Assembly: GCA_039191215.1 (NCBI GenBank) | Contig: JBCCXT010000006.1 | Span: forward strand, 1-64,000 | Direction: 5' to 3' | Source of the DNA: HKCCE3408 sp039191215 | GTDB lineage: Bacteria > Pseudomonadota > Alphaproteobacteria > Rhodobacterales > Rhodobacteraceae | Length of the DNA stretch: 64,000 nucleotides | Shown: positions 26,122-34,944 of the stretch, piece by piece | Numbering within the stretch: the first letter of the stretch is position 1 | How the letters are laid out: each line of letters begins with the position of its first letter | Made by a program: the position numbers and the translations under genes | Notes under the pieces: generated by a model | Database searches by the model: none | What the model was told of the DNA's origin: nothing | The model's input: the letters and a program-made list of their open reading frames with translations, nothing else

Positions 26122-27693
26122 GTGTACGACTATATCATTGTGGGCGGCGGCACGGCCGGACCCGTGCTGGCGGCACGTTTGACAGAAAATCCGCGAACCC
26201 GCGTGCTGTTGCTGGAAGCAGGGCCGGAGAATACATTCGAAGCCAGCGGCTATGTCGCTGGCGCGTTTGCCATGTGGGGTCCACGGACAAACTGGGGCTA
26301 TGCGTCGTCGCCTCAGCCCGGACTCAACGGGCGTGAGATCGCGCAGCCACGCGGCAAACTCATCGGCGGATCAGCTGCCATCAATATCGGTTCGTGGTCG
26401 CGTGGGACACGCGGCAACTACGAAAGCTGGGACCTACCGGGATGGGATTGGGACACCATCGTCCAGCTCTACAAACGCATCGAGAACACGACAAAAGAAG
26501 ACGTCGATCTGCGCGGCCAATCCGGCAAAATGCAGTTGGAGATGACGCCCGCCGGCTCGGAGATGACCGAGATTTTCCGCCGCGCGGCCATTGAGGCCGG
26601 GATCGGGATCACACAAGATCGCAACGCCGCAGTTCCGACAGGCTTTGATCTTTGGGAATGCATCTATCCGCTTGGCCACAGATTTAACACCGAAAACGGC
26701 TACCTGAAGGTCGCGCGCAGCCGGGCAAATCTGACGGTGCTGACCGAGGCCTTCGTCTCCCGCGTTATCTTTGACAGACAGCGCGCGGTGCGGGTTTGTT
26801 ACACAAAAGGCGGCCAGGAATTCGAGGCCTCTGCCGAAGGGGAAATCCTGCTTTGCGGCGGCGCAATCAATAGCCCACAGCTGCTCATGCTGTCAGGCGT
26901 GGGCCCCGCCGATCAATTGCGCGAACACGGCATCGCGGTCACCCAAAATCTGGCGGCCGTTGGATCAAATCTGGCCGACCATTTGCGCGTAGATTTCGGC
27001 GCGCTTACCCCGGTCGATACGGGCGAGACGGCCTATGCCGACCCGAATGATCCCGCGCAATTGGCGCAATGGCGCAGGGGCGCCTATGGCCCGCTGACGA
27101 TCGCCGAAAACACCTCGGCCGCTTTTGTCAAATCGGACCCAAGCGTGGCCGAGCCGGATATCGAAATCATGTATTCCATCAACCCACCTTTGGCCCTGCG
27201 CGCCACCCATCCCGAACGCGCGGGCTGGTATATGAATGTGGGCCTGGTGCAGCCGAAAAGCACAGGCTCGGTTTCGCTCAATTCCGCTGATGCGTGCGAA
27301 AAGGCCATTTATGATCCAGGTTATCTCAGCCATCCCGATGATGTTGCAACTTACATCAAAGGCATGCGCATCGCGCTTTCGCAGGTCAAAACCGCGACCC
27401 TCGCGGCCTATACCGATCGGGCCACGCTGTCGCTATCGCCAGAGGCCGGCGATGATGAGATTGAGGCACATATCCGGGCAACCGCGGAATCGACGTATCA
27501 CCCGGTTGGCTCGGCCCGGATGGGGCGCGGCGATGATCCGACCGCGGCACTTGATCCGCAATGCCGGGTGAAAGGGGTCGAGGGATTGCGCGTTGTTGAT
27601 GCCGCGTCGATCCCGGCGTTGGTGTCGGGCCACACAATGGCGCCAACGATCCTGGTTGCCGAACGCGTCGCGGATTTCATGATGGAAGGCTGA
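26122..27693 (+). CDS. GMC-family FAD oxidoreductase
   Basis: 523-residue flavoprotein of the glucose-methanol-choline family. The FAD dinucleotide motif is YIIVGGGTAGPVLAARL (from residue 4), followed by LLLEAGPE; the GMC signature segment is GKLIGGSAAIN. The C-terminal active site shows YHPVGSARMG with the catalytic His and later SGHTMAPTILVAERVADF. The GTG at 26122 is chosen as start because GGGGAG precedes it closely. No signal peptide is present. Family members oxidise alcohols, choline or sugars. Its position after the exported MBL protein suggests a two-step alcohol or ester pathway, but the substrate is unknown. Confidence 0.9.
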   Translation: MYDYIIVGGGTAGPVLAARLTENPRTRVLLLEAGPENTFEASGYVAGAFAMWGPRTNWGYASSPQPGLNGREIAQPRGKLIGGSAAINIGSWSRGTRGNYESWDLPGWDWDTIVQLYKRIENTTKEDVDLRGQSGKMQLEMTPAGSEMTEIFRRAAIEAGIGITQDRNAAVPTGFDLWECIYPLGHRFNTENGYLKVARSRANLTVLTEAFVSRVIFDRQRAVRVCYTKGGQEFEASAEGEILLCGGAINSPQLLMLSGVGPADQLREHGIAVTQNLAAVGSNLADHLRVDFGALTPVDTGETAYADPNDPAQLAQWRRGAYGPLTIAENTSAAFVKSDPSVAEPDIEIMYSINPPLALRATHPERAGWYMNVGLVQPKSTGSVSLNSADACEKAIYDPGYLSHPDDVATYIKGMRIALSQVKTATLAAYTDRATLSLSPEAGDDEIEAHIRATAESTYHPVGSARMGRGDDPTAALDPQCRVKGVEGLRVVDAASIPALVSGHTMAPTILVAERVADFMMEG

Positions 27694-27718
27694 GGCGCGT
27701 TTGCCGACCATGGCCGCG

Positions 27719-30226
27719 CTACTGAACCGGTGTTCTTTGACGGATATGTATCGTGACCGGCCCATCGCGCATTGGCTGTAATCTGTCGGGGTGGCGCAGC
27801 GCGGCCGTCAGCGCGTCGGCCCCAATCAGGCCGCAGAGCCCAAATCCCTGCAATGCATCGCAATCGAGCGCACTGACCGCACTGATGTGATCAACCGTCT
27901 CAACGCCTTCGAGCACAATTTGCGCCCCTTCGAGCCGTGAAATGGCAATCAGCGCATTCAAAACGGCGGCTTGGCGCGGGTTTCCGGGCAGGGTCTCCAC
28001 CAAGAGCCGGTCGATCTTGACCCGGTCGGGTTTGATCGATTGCAGCGCAACGATCGAGGAATGGCCAGAGCCAAAATCATCAAGTTCGATCCGGATACCG
28101 GCGGCGCGCACCATGTCTATGACAAAGCGCGTATCATCTTCGAGCTCGTCGAACATCGCTGTCTCGAGCAGCTCAAAGGACAGTTTGTGATATGGCTTGA
28201 GCCGTTCTATCTGCTCACCCAGCCGTCCGTATTGAAGCCTGCGTTTCGAGACGTTGACCGACACGATGGGAATGGACAGCCCATCGCCGTGCCAAATTGT
28301 CTGCTGCTGCACGACTTCATCGAAGACAACGCGGTCAATCGCTGAAATATACCCAGCCTCTGCGGCACGACCCAAGAATTGAGCAGGTGGCACGATACCG
28401 CGCTTTGGCGAATTCCAACGCGCTATGGCTTCCAAGCCGCTCAGGTTCATCGACAAAGGTTCAAATTGCGGCTGATAGAGGCAAAAGATTTCGCCATTAT
28501 CGATCGCTTGGGCAAGTTCACGGTCGGCGAAATCTGCCTGAAGCTGCGGTGCCTGGATTGCATCATCGGCCGCGCGATAGCAGAATCGGCCAGCGCGCTT
28601 TGCGCTGTAAAGCGCCTCATCGGCTTTGACGAACACATCTGTGCGCGGCTCGGGCACACCGGTTCCCTTGGCGTAGCCGATGCTGGCGCCATAATCGGCG
28701 ATCTGGCCCTCGAACTCAAACGGCTCACTGATGCAGGCGATAATCTCCTGACATAAGCGCTGCATCGTGCCGGTATCGGGGCATTGCTCCAACAAGGCGA
28801 CAAATTCGTCTCCGCCGATGCGAAAAGCCTGGCCGTAGGTGGCCACAACACGCGCGATAATATCTGCGGCCCGGATCAAGGCGGCATCACCTGCCGCATG
28901 GCCAAGTTCGTCGTTGATCCGTTTGAAATGGTCGAGATCGATCAAAACCACGCAATAGCTTTCATCGGGCTCAAGCCGGGCATAAAGCGCGTTACAAGCC
29001 TCCTCGAGCAGACGGCGATTGCCGAGGCCGGTCAGCGCGTCGTGGCCCGCATCATACTCCAACTGGCCGCGCGCGCGCTCCAACTCTTCGCGCTGTAGGA
29101 CGTCCTCCGTTACATCAATATTGACGCCGATGAGCTTGTTGCCGACCTTTGGCAAGCTGACGTGACGCGCCAAGCTGCGAATATGTCGGATCTGCCCGTC
29201 AACGCGCACGATTCGGTAATCCCTTTGGAAGTCGCGGTTCTCCCGCTGGCATTCGGCGGCGTAATCAACTAGGGCATCACGGTCATCGGGGTGCAGATGG
29301 CTTTCCCAGAAATCGCCGCCGCGCAAATTCTCGCCATCGGTGATGCCGTAGATGTCGAGCATCTTATCGTCCCAATGGACCGCCGCAGCCGCTTCGTCGA
29401 ATTCCCATGCGCCGATGCCGGCAACATCCAACGCGAGCTGCAATTTGCCGGCAAGCCGCAGGGATTCAGCCTCTTTATCCTTCAAATCCGATATTTCAGT
29501 ATCAACGCCGACGATCCGCGTCGGCAGCCCATCGGCATCGGTATCCAGGACGCTGGCGCGACACAGGACCCAAACCCAGCCCCGCTCAGAATGCCAGTGC
29601 CGGTACTGGATGTTGAAATGCTTCACCCAGCCATGTTTTTGGCGATGAACAAGCGTGCGCAGTTCTTCGCGGTCCTCGGGGTGGATCAGTTTCAACCAAT
29701 CGTCATTGCTCATATCGAGCGCCGCACCCGGTTTTGTGCCGCGTATCCGGTGCCATGCCTTGGTCGCCCGGATCGCGTCATTCGGCAGATCGAAATCCCA
29801 AAACCCCAGCTCAAGCCGATCCATCATTTGGCGCAGTTGCAACCCATTGAGGCCCTGGCCAAAGGAATGCAGCAAGAACCCAGGCGAGCCGCCAAATTCA
29901 AGGCAAGAAAACTGGCACTCAAACCGGTCTGCTTCGGCAATCAGGGTGCAGCGGCGGGACTGGGGCGGCATGGCCTTTTCGACAAAGTCGAAGATGCCGG
30001 GGCACTCGCGGCCGTACCGCGCTAGAAAGCTGTCCGACCGGGTCGGCGGGAAAAGCGCGTTGAAGGGTTTGCTGGCCGAGATGAGCTCACCTGAGCGGTC
30101 CAAAAGGCCCACAGGGGCGTCCAAATGAAACAAAAGCTCCTGCGCGGTTTGCAGCGGAGGAGCGTCAGATATGTCTCGTGAATGGGGCAGCGATCTACTC
30201 GAGATTGGGTGTAATCTGAATCGCAT
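27719..30226 (-). CDS. PAS-GGDEF-EAL cyclic-di-GMP signalling protein
   Basis: 835-residue cytosolic protein with no membrane helix. Two PAS_3-like sensor domains (about residues 125-250 and 258-378), preceded by a possible degenerate PAS (30-120), lead to a GGDEF domain with an intact GGDEF motif at 471-475 and an EAL domain. In the EAL domain the first motif is EAI (599-601) rather than EAL, but its Glu is kept, as are Asp716-Asp717 (DDFGSGHSS), Lys737 and EGVET (773-777). Both synthesis and breakdown of c-di-GMP are therefore chemically possible; phosphodiesterase activity looks credible. It is divergent from the decayed gene at 30331, and no partner gene is apparent. Confidence 0.9.
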   Translation of the reverse strand: MRFRLHPISSRSLPHSRDISDAPPLQTAQELLFHLDAPVGLLDRSGELISASKPFNALFPPTRSDSFLARYGRECPGIFDFVEKAMPPQSRRCTLIAEADRFECQFSCLEFGGSPGFLLHSFGQGLNGLQLRQMMDRLELGFWDFDLPNDAIRATKAWHRIRGTKPGAALDMSNDDWLKLIHPEDREELRTLVHRQKHGWVKHFNIQYRHWHSERGWVWVLCRASVLDTDADGLPTRIVGVDTEISDLKDKEAESLRLAGKLQLALDVAGIGAWEFDEAAAAVHWDDKMLDIYGITDGENLRGGDFWESHLHPDDRDALVDYAAECQRENRDFQRDYRIVRVDGQIRHIRSLARHVSLPKVGNKLIGVNIDVTEDVLQREELERARGQLEYDAGHDALTGLGNRRLLEEACNALYARLEPDESYCVVLIDLDHFKRINDELGHAAGDAALIRAADIIARVVATYGQAFRIGGDEFVALLEQCPDTGTMQRLCQEIIACISEPFEFEGQIADYGASIGYAKGTGVPEPRTDVFVKADEALYSAKRAGRFCYRAADDAIQAPQLQADFADRELAQAIDNGEIFCLYQPQFEPLSMNLSGLEAIARWNSPKRGIVPPAQFLGRAAEAGYISAIDRVVFDEVVQQQTIWHGDGLSIPIVSVNVSKRRLQYGRLGEQIERLKPYHKLSFELLETAMFDELEDDTRFVIDMVRAAGIRIELDDFGSGHSSIVALQSIKPDRVKIDRLLVETLPGNPRQAAVLNALIAISRLEGAQIVLEGVETVDHISAVSALDCDALQGFGLCGLIGADALTAALRHPDRLQPMRDGPVTIHIRQRTPVQ

Positions 30227-30330
30227 AGCGCAATGCGGTTTGGAAACTGTTTATTGCGCGCTTCTGGAAACGGTCAGTTTGTTCGCGGTTCCGGAGGACT
30301 TATTGATCCACCAGGTGGGCTACATTTTCA

Positions 30331-33300
30331 ATGAATGCAGTGTTGGCCAATTTGGGTCAATTTAAAGAGCTTGTTCTGGGGCGTGAATTGGTTCGAACGG
30401 TTTTTGGGTGGCACGGGTACGGCGGTTATTGCGACATCGGGGGGGGTGGGACATCAAGGTCATCGACGGGGCGGCGGCGGCATCGCTTGACGATGCCGAC
30501 TTCGGCGTATCCGCTTTGGATTCAGGGCAGGTAACAGGCACGATCAACGAGGCCCTGGCCGAGTTTGACGGACCGTCATCGCACAACCCCTATGCCGCGA
30601 CCCTGACGGCCAGCGTTACGTTTGACGAGGCCGAAGACATTGCCTTCTACCTTTATGCTTCAGGCCATGTGCGGCTCAACATCGATGATGTGCTGTCGAG
30701 CAAGTGACAAGCGCCGATCTCGGCGCCCCGCAATTGGGGCCGTGCGCGGAAAGCGGTGGGTCTGTCTGTTTCTGCGCGGTCGCCCAACTCAAGACGCGCG
30801 AAAGGACCGAAACTTCGATCGGCGCTGGCACCCACGAATTCCGCATTGAGTTCCTAATTACGGACCCCGCCGCCACGATGGATGTGCAATGGGCCGTGGG
30901 CGATATCGGTCGCCGCCAGCTCGACCTAACCGTGCCCGAGGTGCATATCGACCAAGAGCCTGAGGGTAATGGCCAGTGGGGCGACCTAAAGGATTGCCCG
31001 CTGATTGCGATCCACACGACCGTTCAGGAGAACGGCCGCGCGCTGACCTTTGGCGGCGATGAAAACGGGCTTGCGAATGGGCGCCTAAAGATCGACGTCT
31101 GAGATCCGGCCACGGACGCCCATGTGACCTATGACACTCAGACCGAGATCGATCTCTTCTGCGGGGCGATGATCGCCATTCTCGGCACGTCAAAATCCTC
31201 ATCGTTGGCGGCGACGCGCTGCCGCCTGGCGGCATCACAGATGCCAAACCTGATCGCGGTAGATCACAGTACACGACATGGAATGGCGTGACGGATGTGA
31301 ACGTCTTTGATGCCGATACCGGTATCCTGTCACCGCCCGCCGATGGCGCGATGGAGTTTCCGCGCTGGCACCCGGCCCTGGTGACGCTGGCCACGGGCAG
31401 ATCTTGATCTTTGGCGGGCCGGGCGTCGTGGTGTCGGAGATCTGCACCTATGCTGAGCATCGGACATCTCATTATGGCGCCGAAGACCCCAATATGGCGC
31501 AATGCCGGAATTACCCCCGCAGCTTTGCCATCAATGACGGCAAAGTTGTGCATTTCGACGTCACGCCAACCATTATAATCGGAGAGGCCGAATACCGGGT
31601 CATGTCGCTCGACCCGACCGGTGCGGGCGCGCTGGAGCAGGTCGCTACCCTGCCGTTGCGATCAAGGCCAGCAAATCAACCACGCTCTTCGCAGCAGAAA
31701 TAGCGCTCATCCAGGACAATCAAGGCAATCTATGGGTGATGGATTTCAGCGACGACATCCCAGTCTTTGACCTGGTCGGCACGTTGGCGGCGCTGCGCAA
31801 TTAGGCGAACATGAATGTGCTGGTAGATGGCACGGTGATGATCAATGGCGGCTCATCAAGCGGCAACCGAAAGATCGGCACCCAGCACAAGGCGGCAATC
31901 TGGCACCCCCGCGCCACTTCGATCACGTATCCCGAGGAGGAGATGAGCTGACAGCTCTGTCACGCCATCTCGACGCTACTGCATGATGGCAGTTTGATGA
32001 CGTCGGGCGGCGGTGCTGCGGGGTTTGCCGAAAACAGCTATCTCGACAGCCAGGTTTTTCGCCTGGCCTACTATTATGATGATAAGGGCCAACCGGCGGA
32101 CCGCCCTCAGATCACCGATGCACCGCTTAATGCCAATGCGGGCCAGACAGTGCAATCACCGTCGACGACGCGTCCGGCATTGCCTGGATCACCTTGGTGA
32201 AAACCGGGGCCACGACCCATGCCACGCACATGTCGGGTGGATTCATTGCGGTGGACGACGAGGTCACCTCCGCCACCGACATTACCTTCACAATCCCTGG
32301 CATTGACGCAGGCATGCGGCCGGGCAACTGGATGATGTTTGCCTGGGACAGCGCAGGCGTGCCGTCCTTGGTGCCCATCATGCGCGTGAACCCGGAGCAG
32401 GACTCAAGCGCCGCAGGTGACGCCAATCTGCTGAAGAATGGGACGTTTGAGGTTGGCAATACGGGTGAAGGCGGCAACCCGCTCGGCCAGGAAGTTGCTG
32501 GCAATTCCGGCATGATCAAAGATGTGAACTAAGCCACCGATGGCGCCGTCACCTATGCGCTTGGTGCCAACGGCCGGGCCAGTGATAGTGTGCTAAGCCG
32601 GGTCTTCGACACCGAGCCCGGCAAAGTCTACCGATTGGAGTTTGATGCCGCGGCCACAGCCTGTGCAGGCTTGCTGGTCGAATTGTGCGATGGCGCGACC
32701 GTGATCGGCGGCGGCGCGTTCGCGGTTGGCAGGCCCGAGGCAGTCTTCATCACCGTTGAGGCAACCGGCAGCACAACCGAGCTGCCGTTTTCCGACGTCA
32801 CCGGCGCGCGGCCTTACGACCATGATATCCATCTGGACCGGGTCTCCGTGCGCCCGTCGACGGACTACATCACCAACGGATCGTTCGAAGACGGCCCGCC
32901 AGGCAACGGTCACACGCCGGAAGGGTGGACAAGCGCGGACACCGGTGGTCGGTTCGAAAGCAATGCCCGCAGCACTGAGGGCTTGGGTCTTTACGCGATG
33001 GATGGCCGGGGCAGCGGCCAAGATGGCGTGCTGAGCAAGAACATCTCGCGCGTCGTGCCCGTGAGGCGTTGCAGCTGAGCTTTACTGCCAACAGCATCGC
33101 CACAGCCGGGCTGAGTGTGGAGGTGTAGAGCGCAGCGGGCACCGGGTTTTTCCAACTGGTAGCAGCTACCGCCGGCCGCTTTACCTTTGAGTTCACGCCG
33201 TTGCCGAGCGATTTGACCCTGCGCTTCTCCGATGTGACCGAGCTGGGTGCCGATTGCGATATCGACATCGATGAGGTCTCGCTTGTTCGGCTGGAAGAAG

Positions 33301-34180
33301 AGCGCCTGTCCGAAGGCTGATTCGAATCCTTGGGCGGCAGGTGGACGGGCAGCGGCAATGGCGGTTTCTGGGAGGCCGCAGAACAACGCCCTGGAAGGCG
33401 ATGGCAGCTTCGCGTTTGGACGGTACGAGCCAGAAAAAGACGCTGAGCTCACCCAAACGAGCGCCACCTTGCCGGGCGAGACCACGAGCTGAGTTTCCGG
33501 CTCAATGGCGGGTTTGGCAGCGCCCTGCGGGTTGACGCGCTAAACGGGCTGACAGCAGATCTGTCGCAGGTCGTAGATGCCGATGGCAAAGCGGCCACCC
33601 TGACTTTCAAAGCGTCAGGCACAAACACCACCCTTCCGTTCAGCGACGAAAGCACGGGCTTTCTCGACATGCTGCACGACGAGGTGGCGCTGGCACATGT
33701 TGCGCCGCAACCCGCCGAGAACAATGTGGACAATGGCTCGTTCACGCAGGGCGCTGTTGGTCCGAGTGTGGCGCCGGGTCGTCGAAGGCAATGGTGGGGG
33801 CCATGAAAGCACCGCACGCGCTACGGACGGCACCGGCTATTACGCCATCGACGGTTGGGGCCGCGGCGAGGACGGCACGATCAGCCAGTCGGTCGCAGCG
33901 ATTGAAGGCGTGCGCTATACGCTCGCTTTCAGCGCATCGACATTCTCACGCTGCGACGAACTGATGATGCGCGTCGACGCGGGCGGCACGCTTTCTAAGA
34001 CAGTCAGATTCGGGGTCGATGTCGCGGTTGTCAGTTTTCATTTTTCTTTCGTGGCGCAGGACGCAGAGACAGCCTTGCGGCTTTTTTGATGCCACTGAGG
34101 CCGGCGGCTCGAACTATGATATCGATCTTGACGGGGTCGGCCGTTACGCGGGCGAAAATCCCGAGGCGTTCCTGTTCTAA
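30331..34180 (+). pseudogene. Decayed secreted galactose-oxidase-like multidomain gene
   Basis: The stretch reads as one ancestral protein only if frames are changed about ten times. In order it shows a PA14-like domain (about 30.55-30.96 kb; YLYASGHVRLNIDD, then THEFRIEFLITDP), a galactose-oxidase/kelch-like propeller (31.1-31.95 kb; TEIDLFCGAMIAIL, KILIVGGDALPPGG, PRWHPALVTLATG), a DUF1929-like C-terminal domain (31.95-32.4 kb; ADRPQITDAPLNANAGQ) and four modules beginning at NGTFE/NGSFE-like sequences at 32437, 32875, 33312 and 33732. In-frame stops lie at 31100, 31802, 31949, 32530, 33126 and 33318; the first three each fall where Trp (TGG) fits. Frameshifts lie near 30700, 31190, 31395, 31640, 32148, 33060, 33380, 33483, 33780 and 34085. 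The final stop is 34178-34180; the original start is uncertain. Flanking genes are intact, arguing against poor sequence quality. Confidence 0.85.
32437..34180 (+). repeat. Four decayed ~437-bp modules within the pseudogene
   Basis: Module starts at 32437, 32875, 33312 and 33732 are spaced 438, 437 and 420 bases. Equivalent segments can be matched, such as LYAMDGRGSGQDGVLSK near 33.0 kb and YYAIDGWGRGEDGTISQ near 33.85 kb, and LPFSDVTG, LRFSDVTE and LPFSDEST in successive copies. They look like a carbohydrate-binding or DUF642-like beta-sandwich repeated in tandem, now interrupted by stops and frameshifts. Confidence 0.7.
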
Positions 34181-34522
34181 AGGATAGGCGCGCCTAACTT
34201 TCGGCTATTATAAGGTAATTGGCATAGGCAGAGGCGCTTTGCCGCCGATCACTCTTGCTCCGACTTGCGAGAATCTTATACCAAAGACGGGCCTGTAATC
34301 CCTGTGCCTCGGTTTTGCACCAAGTCTTTAACACAGTCCGGCGGGTCATTAACCATTGTTGCCCTTCCGAAGGGGTGAATCAGTGCGATTTTTGTCAAAA
34401 TGGAAGAACATCGATAGATTTTTCGAGAATTTGTCGACGACTTAACAACAACTCGCCCACATTCGGACACAGACTTTGGGGATTAACTGGCCATCGCAGC
34501 TACTTTCAAAGGATCGCAAACC
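34181..34522. other. Leader region of the Roadblock-GTPase operon
   Basis: This 342-base gap has no convincing coding frame and is AT-richer than the surroundings. It holds the probable promoter at 34392-34420 and a leader of about 95 bases before the Roadblock start. A TTAACCAT at 34349-34356 resembles half of a CtrA site, but the second half does not match, so it is not called. Confidence 0.5.
34392..34420 (+). promoter_or_regulatory. Probable sigma-70-type promoter of the Roadblock-GTPase operon
   Basis: TTGTCA (34392-34397) and TAGATT (34415-34420) are separated by 17 bases, matching -35 and -10 boxes with one and two mismatches. Transcription would start near 34427, leaving a leader of about 95 bases. 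Nothing else in the gap fits better, but this is read by eye only. Confidence 0.4.
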
Positions 34523-34876
34523 ATGTCAACTGATATCTCTGCACTCAAGGACCTCCAGGGTTTCATCGGTGCTTGCCTCGTCGATTCCGACACCGGCCTG
34601 ATGCTTGCATCGGAGCTTGTCGGCAAGTTCGACCTCGAAGCCGCTGGCGCCGCCAACACAGAAGTTGTGCGTGCCAAGAATTCTGCCATCGAAGCTCTGG
34701 GCCTTGGCGACGCAATTGAGGATATCCTCATCACGCTCGGCACCCAGTATCACCTCATCCGTCCCCTCGCGAACAACCCAAGCGTCTTTATTTACGTCGC
34801 TCTGGACCGCAAGGCGTCGAACCTCGGCATGGCCCGCATCAAGGTCAAAGCCATTGAGGGTGAATTGAAGGTCTAA
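34523..34876 (+). CDS. Roadblock/LC7-domain protein
   Basis: 117-residue single-domain protein of the Roadblock/LC7 superfamily, dimeric regulators of small GTPases (MglB and LAMTOR-type proteins are relatives). The pattern is clear: LQGFIGACLVDSDTGLMLAS, then a long helix with the A-G-A-A segment, then DILITLGTQYHLIRPL, and the closing NLGMARIKVKAIEG, the nearly universal NLGLAR strand-helix. The ATG at 34523 follows AAAGGATCG. It is the first gene of a five-gene operon whose other members are P-loop GTPases, and its domain recurs at the C-terminus of the last one (40679). A role in recruiting, scaffolding or stimulating these GTPases is strongly suggested by family and context. Confidence 0.9.
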   Translation: MSTDISALKDLQGFIGACLVDSDTGLMLASELVGKFDLEAAGAANTEVVRAKNSAIEALGLGDAIEDILITLGTQYHLIRPLANNPSVFIYVALDRKASNLGMARIKVKAIEGELKV

Positions 34877-34889
34877 GTCCTTCTTTTGG

Positions 34890-34915
34890 GGGGACGGCGT
34901 GCTTGCACCGTCCCC
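34890..34915 (+). other. Stem-loop between Roadblock and first dynamin gene
   Basis: GGGGACGG (34890-34897) pairs perfectly with CCGTCCCC (34908-34915) over a ten-base loop, 13 bases after the Roadblock stop. No T-run follows on the plus strand, so full termination is unlikely. It could be a partial terminator or a 3' end protector that keeps the small Roadblock protein in excess over the large GTPases. Confidence 0.55.
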
Positions 34916-34944
34916 ACCTCACCTAAATTCACCGCCGCGGCACC

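Noticed and set aside
30331..34180. Reading the short frames at 30408, 30704, 31404, 31994, 32194, 32590 and 33697 as separate small genes
   Set aside because: Joined in order they give consecutive parts of one multidomain protein, and their ends coincide with stops or frameshifts inside domains, so they are pieces of one pseudogene.
30331..34180. Sequencing error as the cause of the frameshifts
   Set aside because: About ten shifts and six stops in under 4 kb, against none apparent in the remaining 60 kb of coding DNA, fit gene decay better. Cannot be excluded without reads.
34341..34366. CtrA-type site (TTAACCAT) upstream of the Roadblock gene
   Set aside because: Only one half-site fits; the sequence seven bases on is TGCC rather than TTAA.
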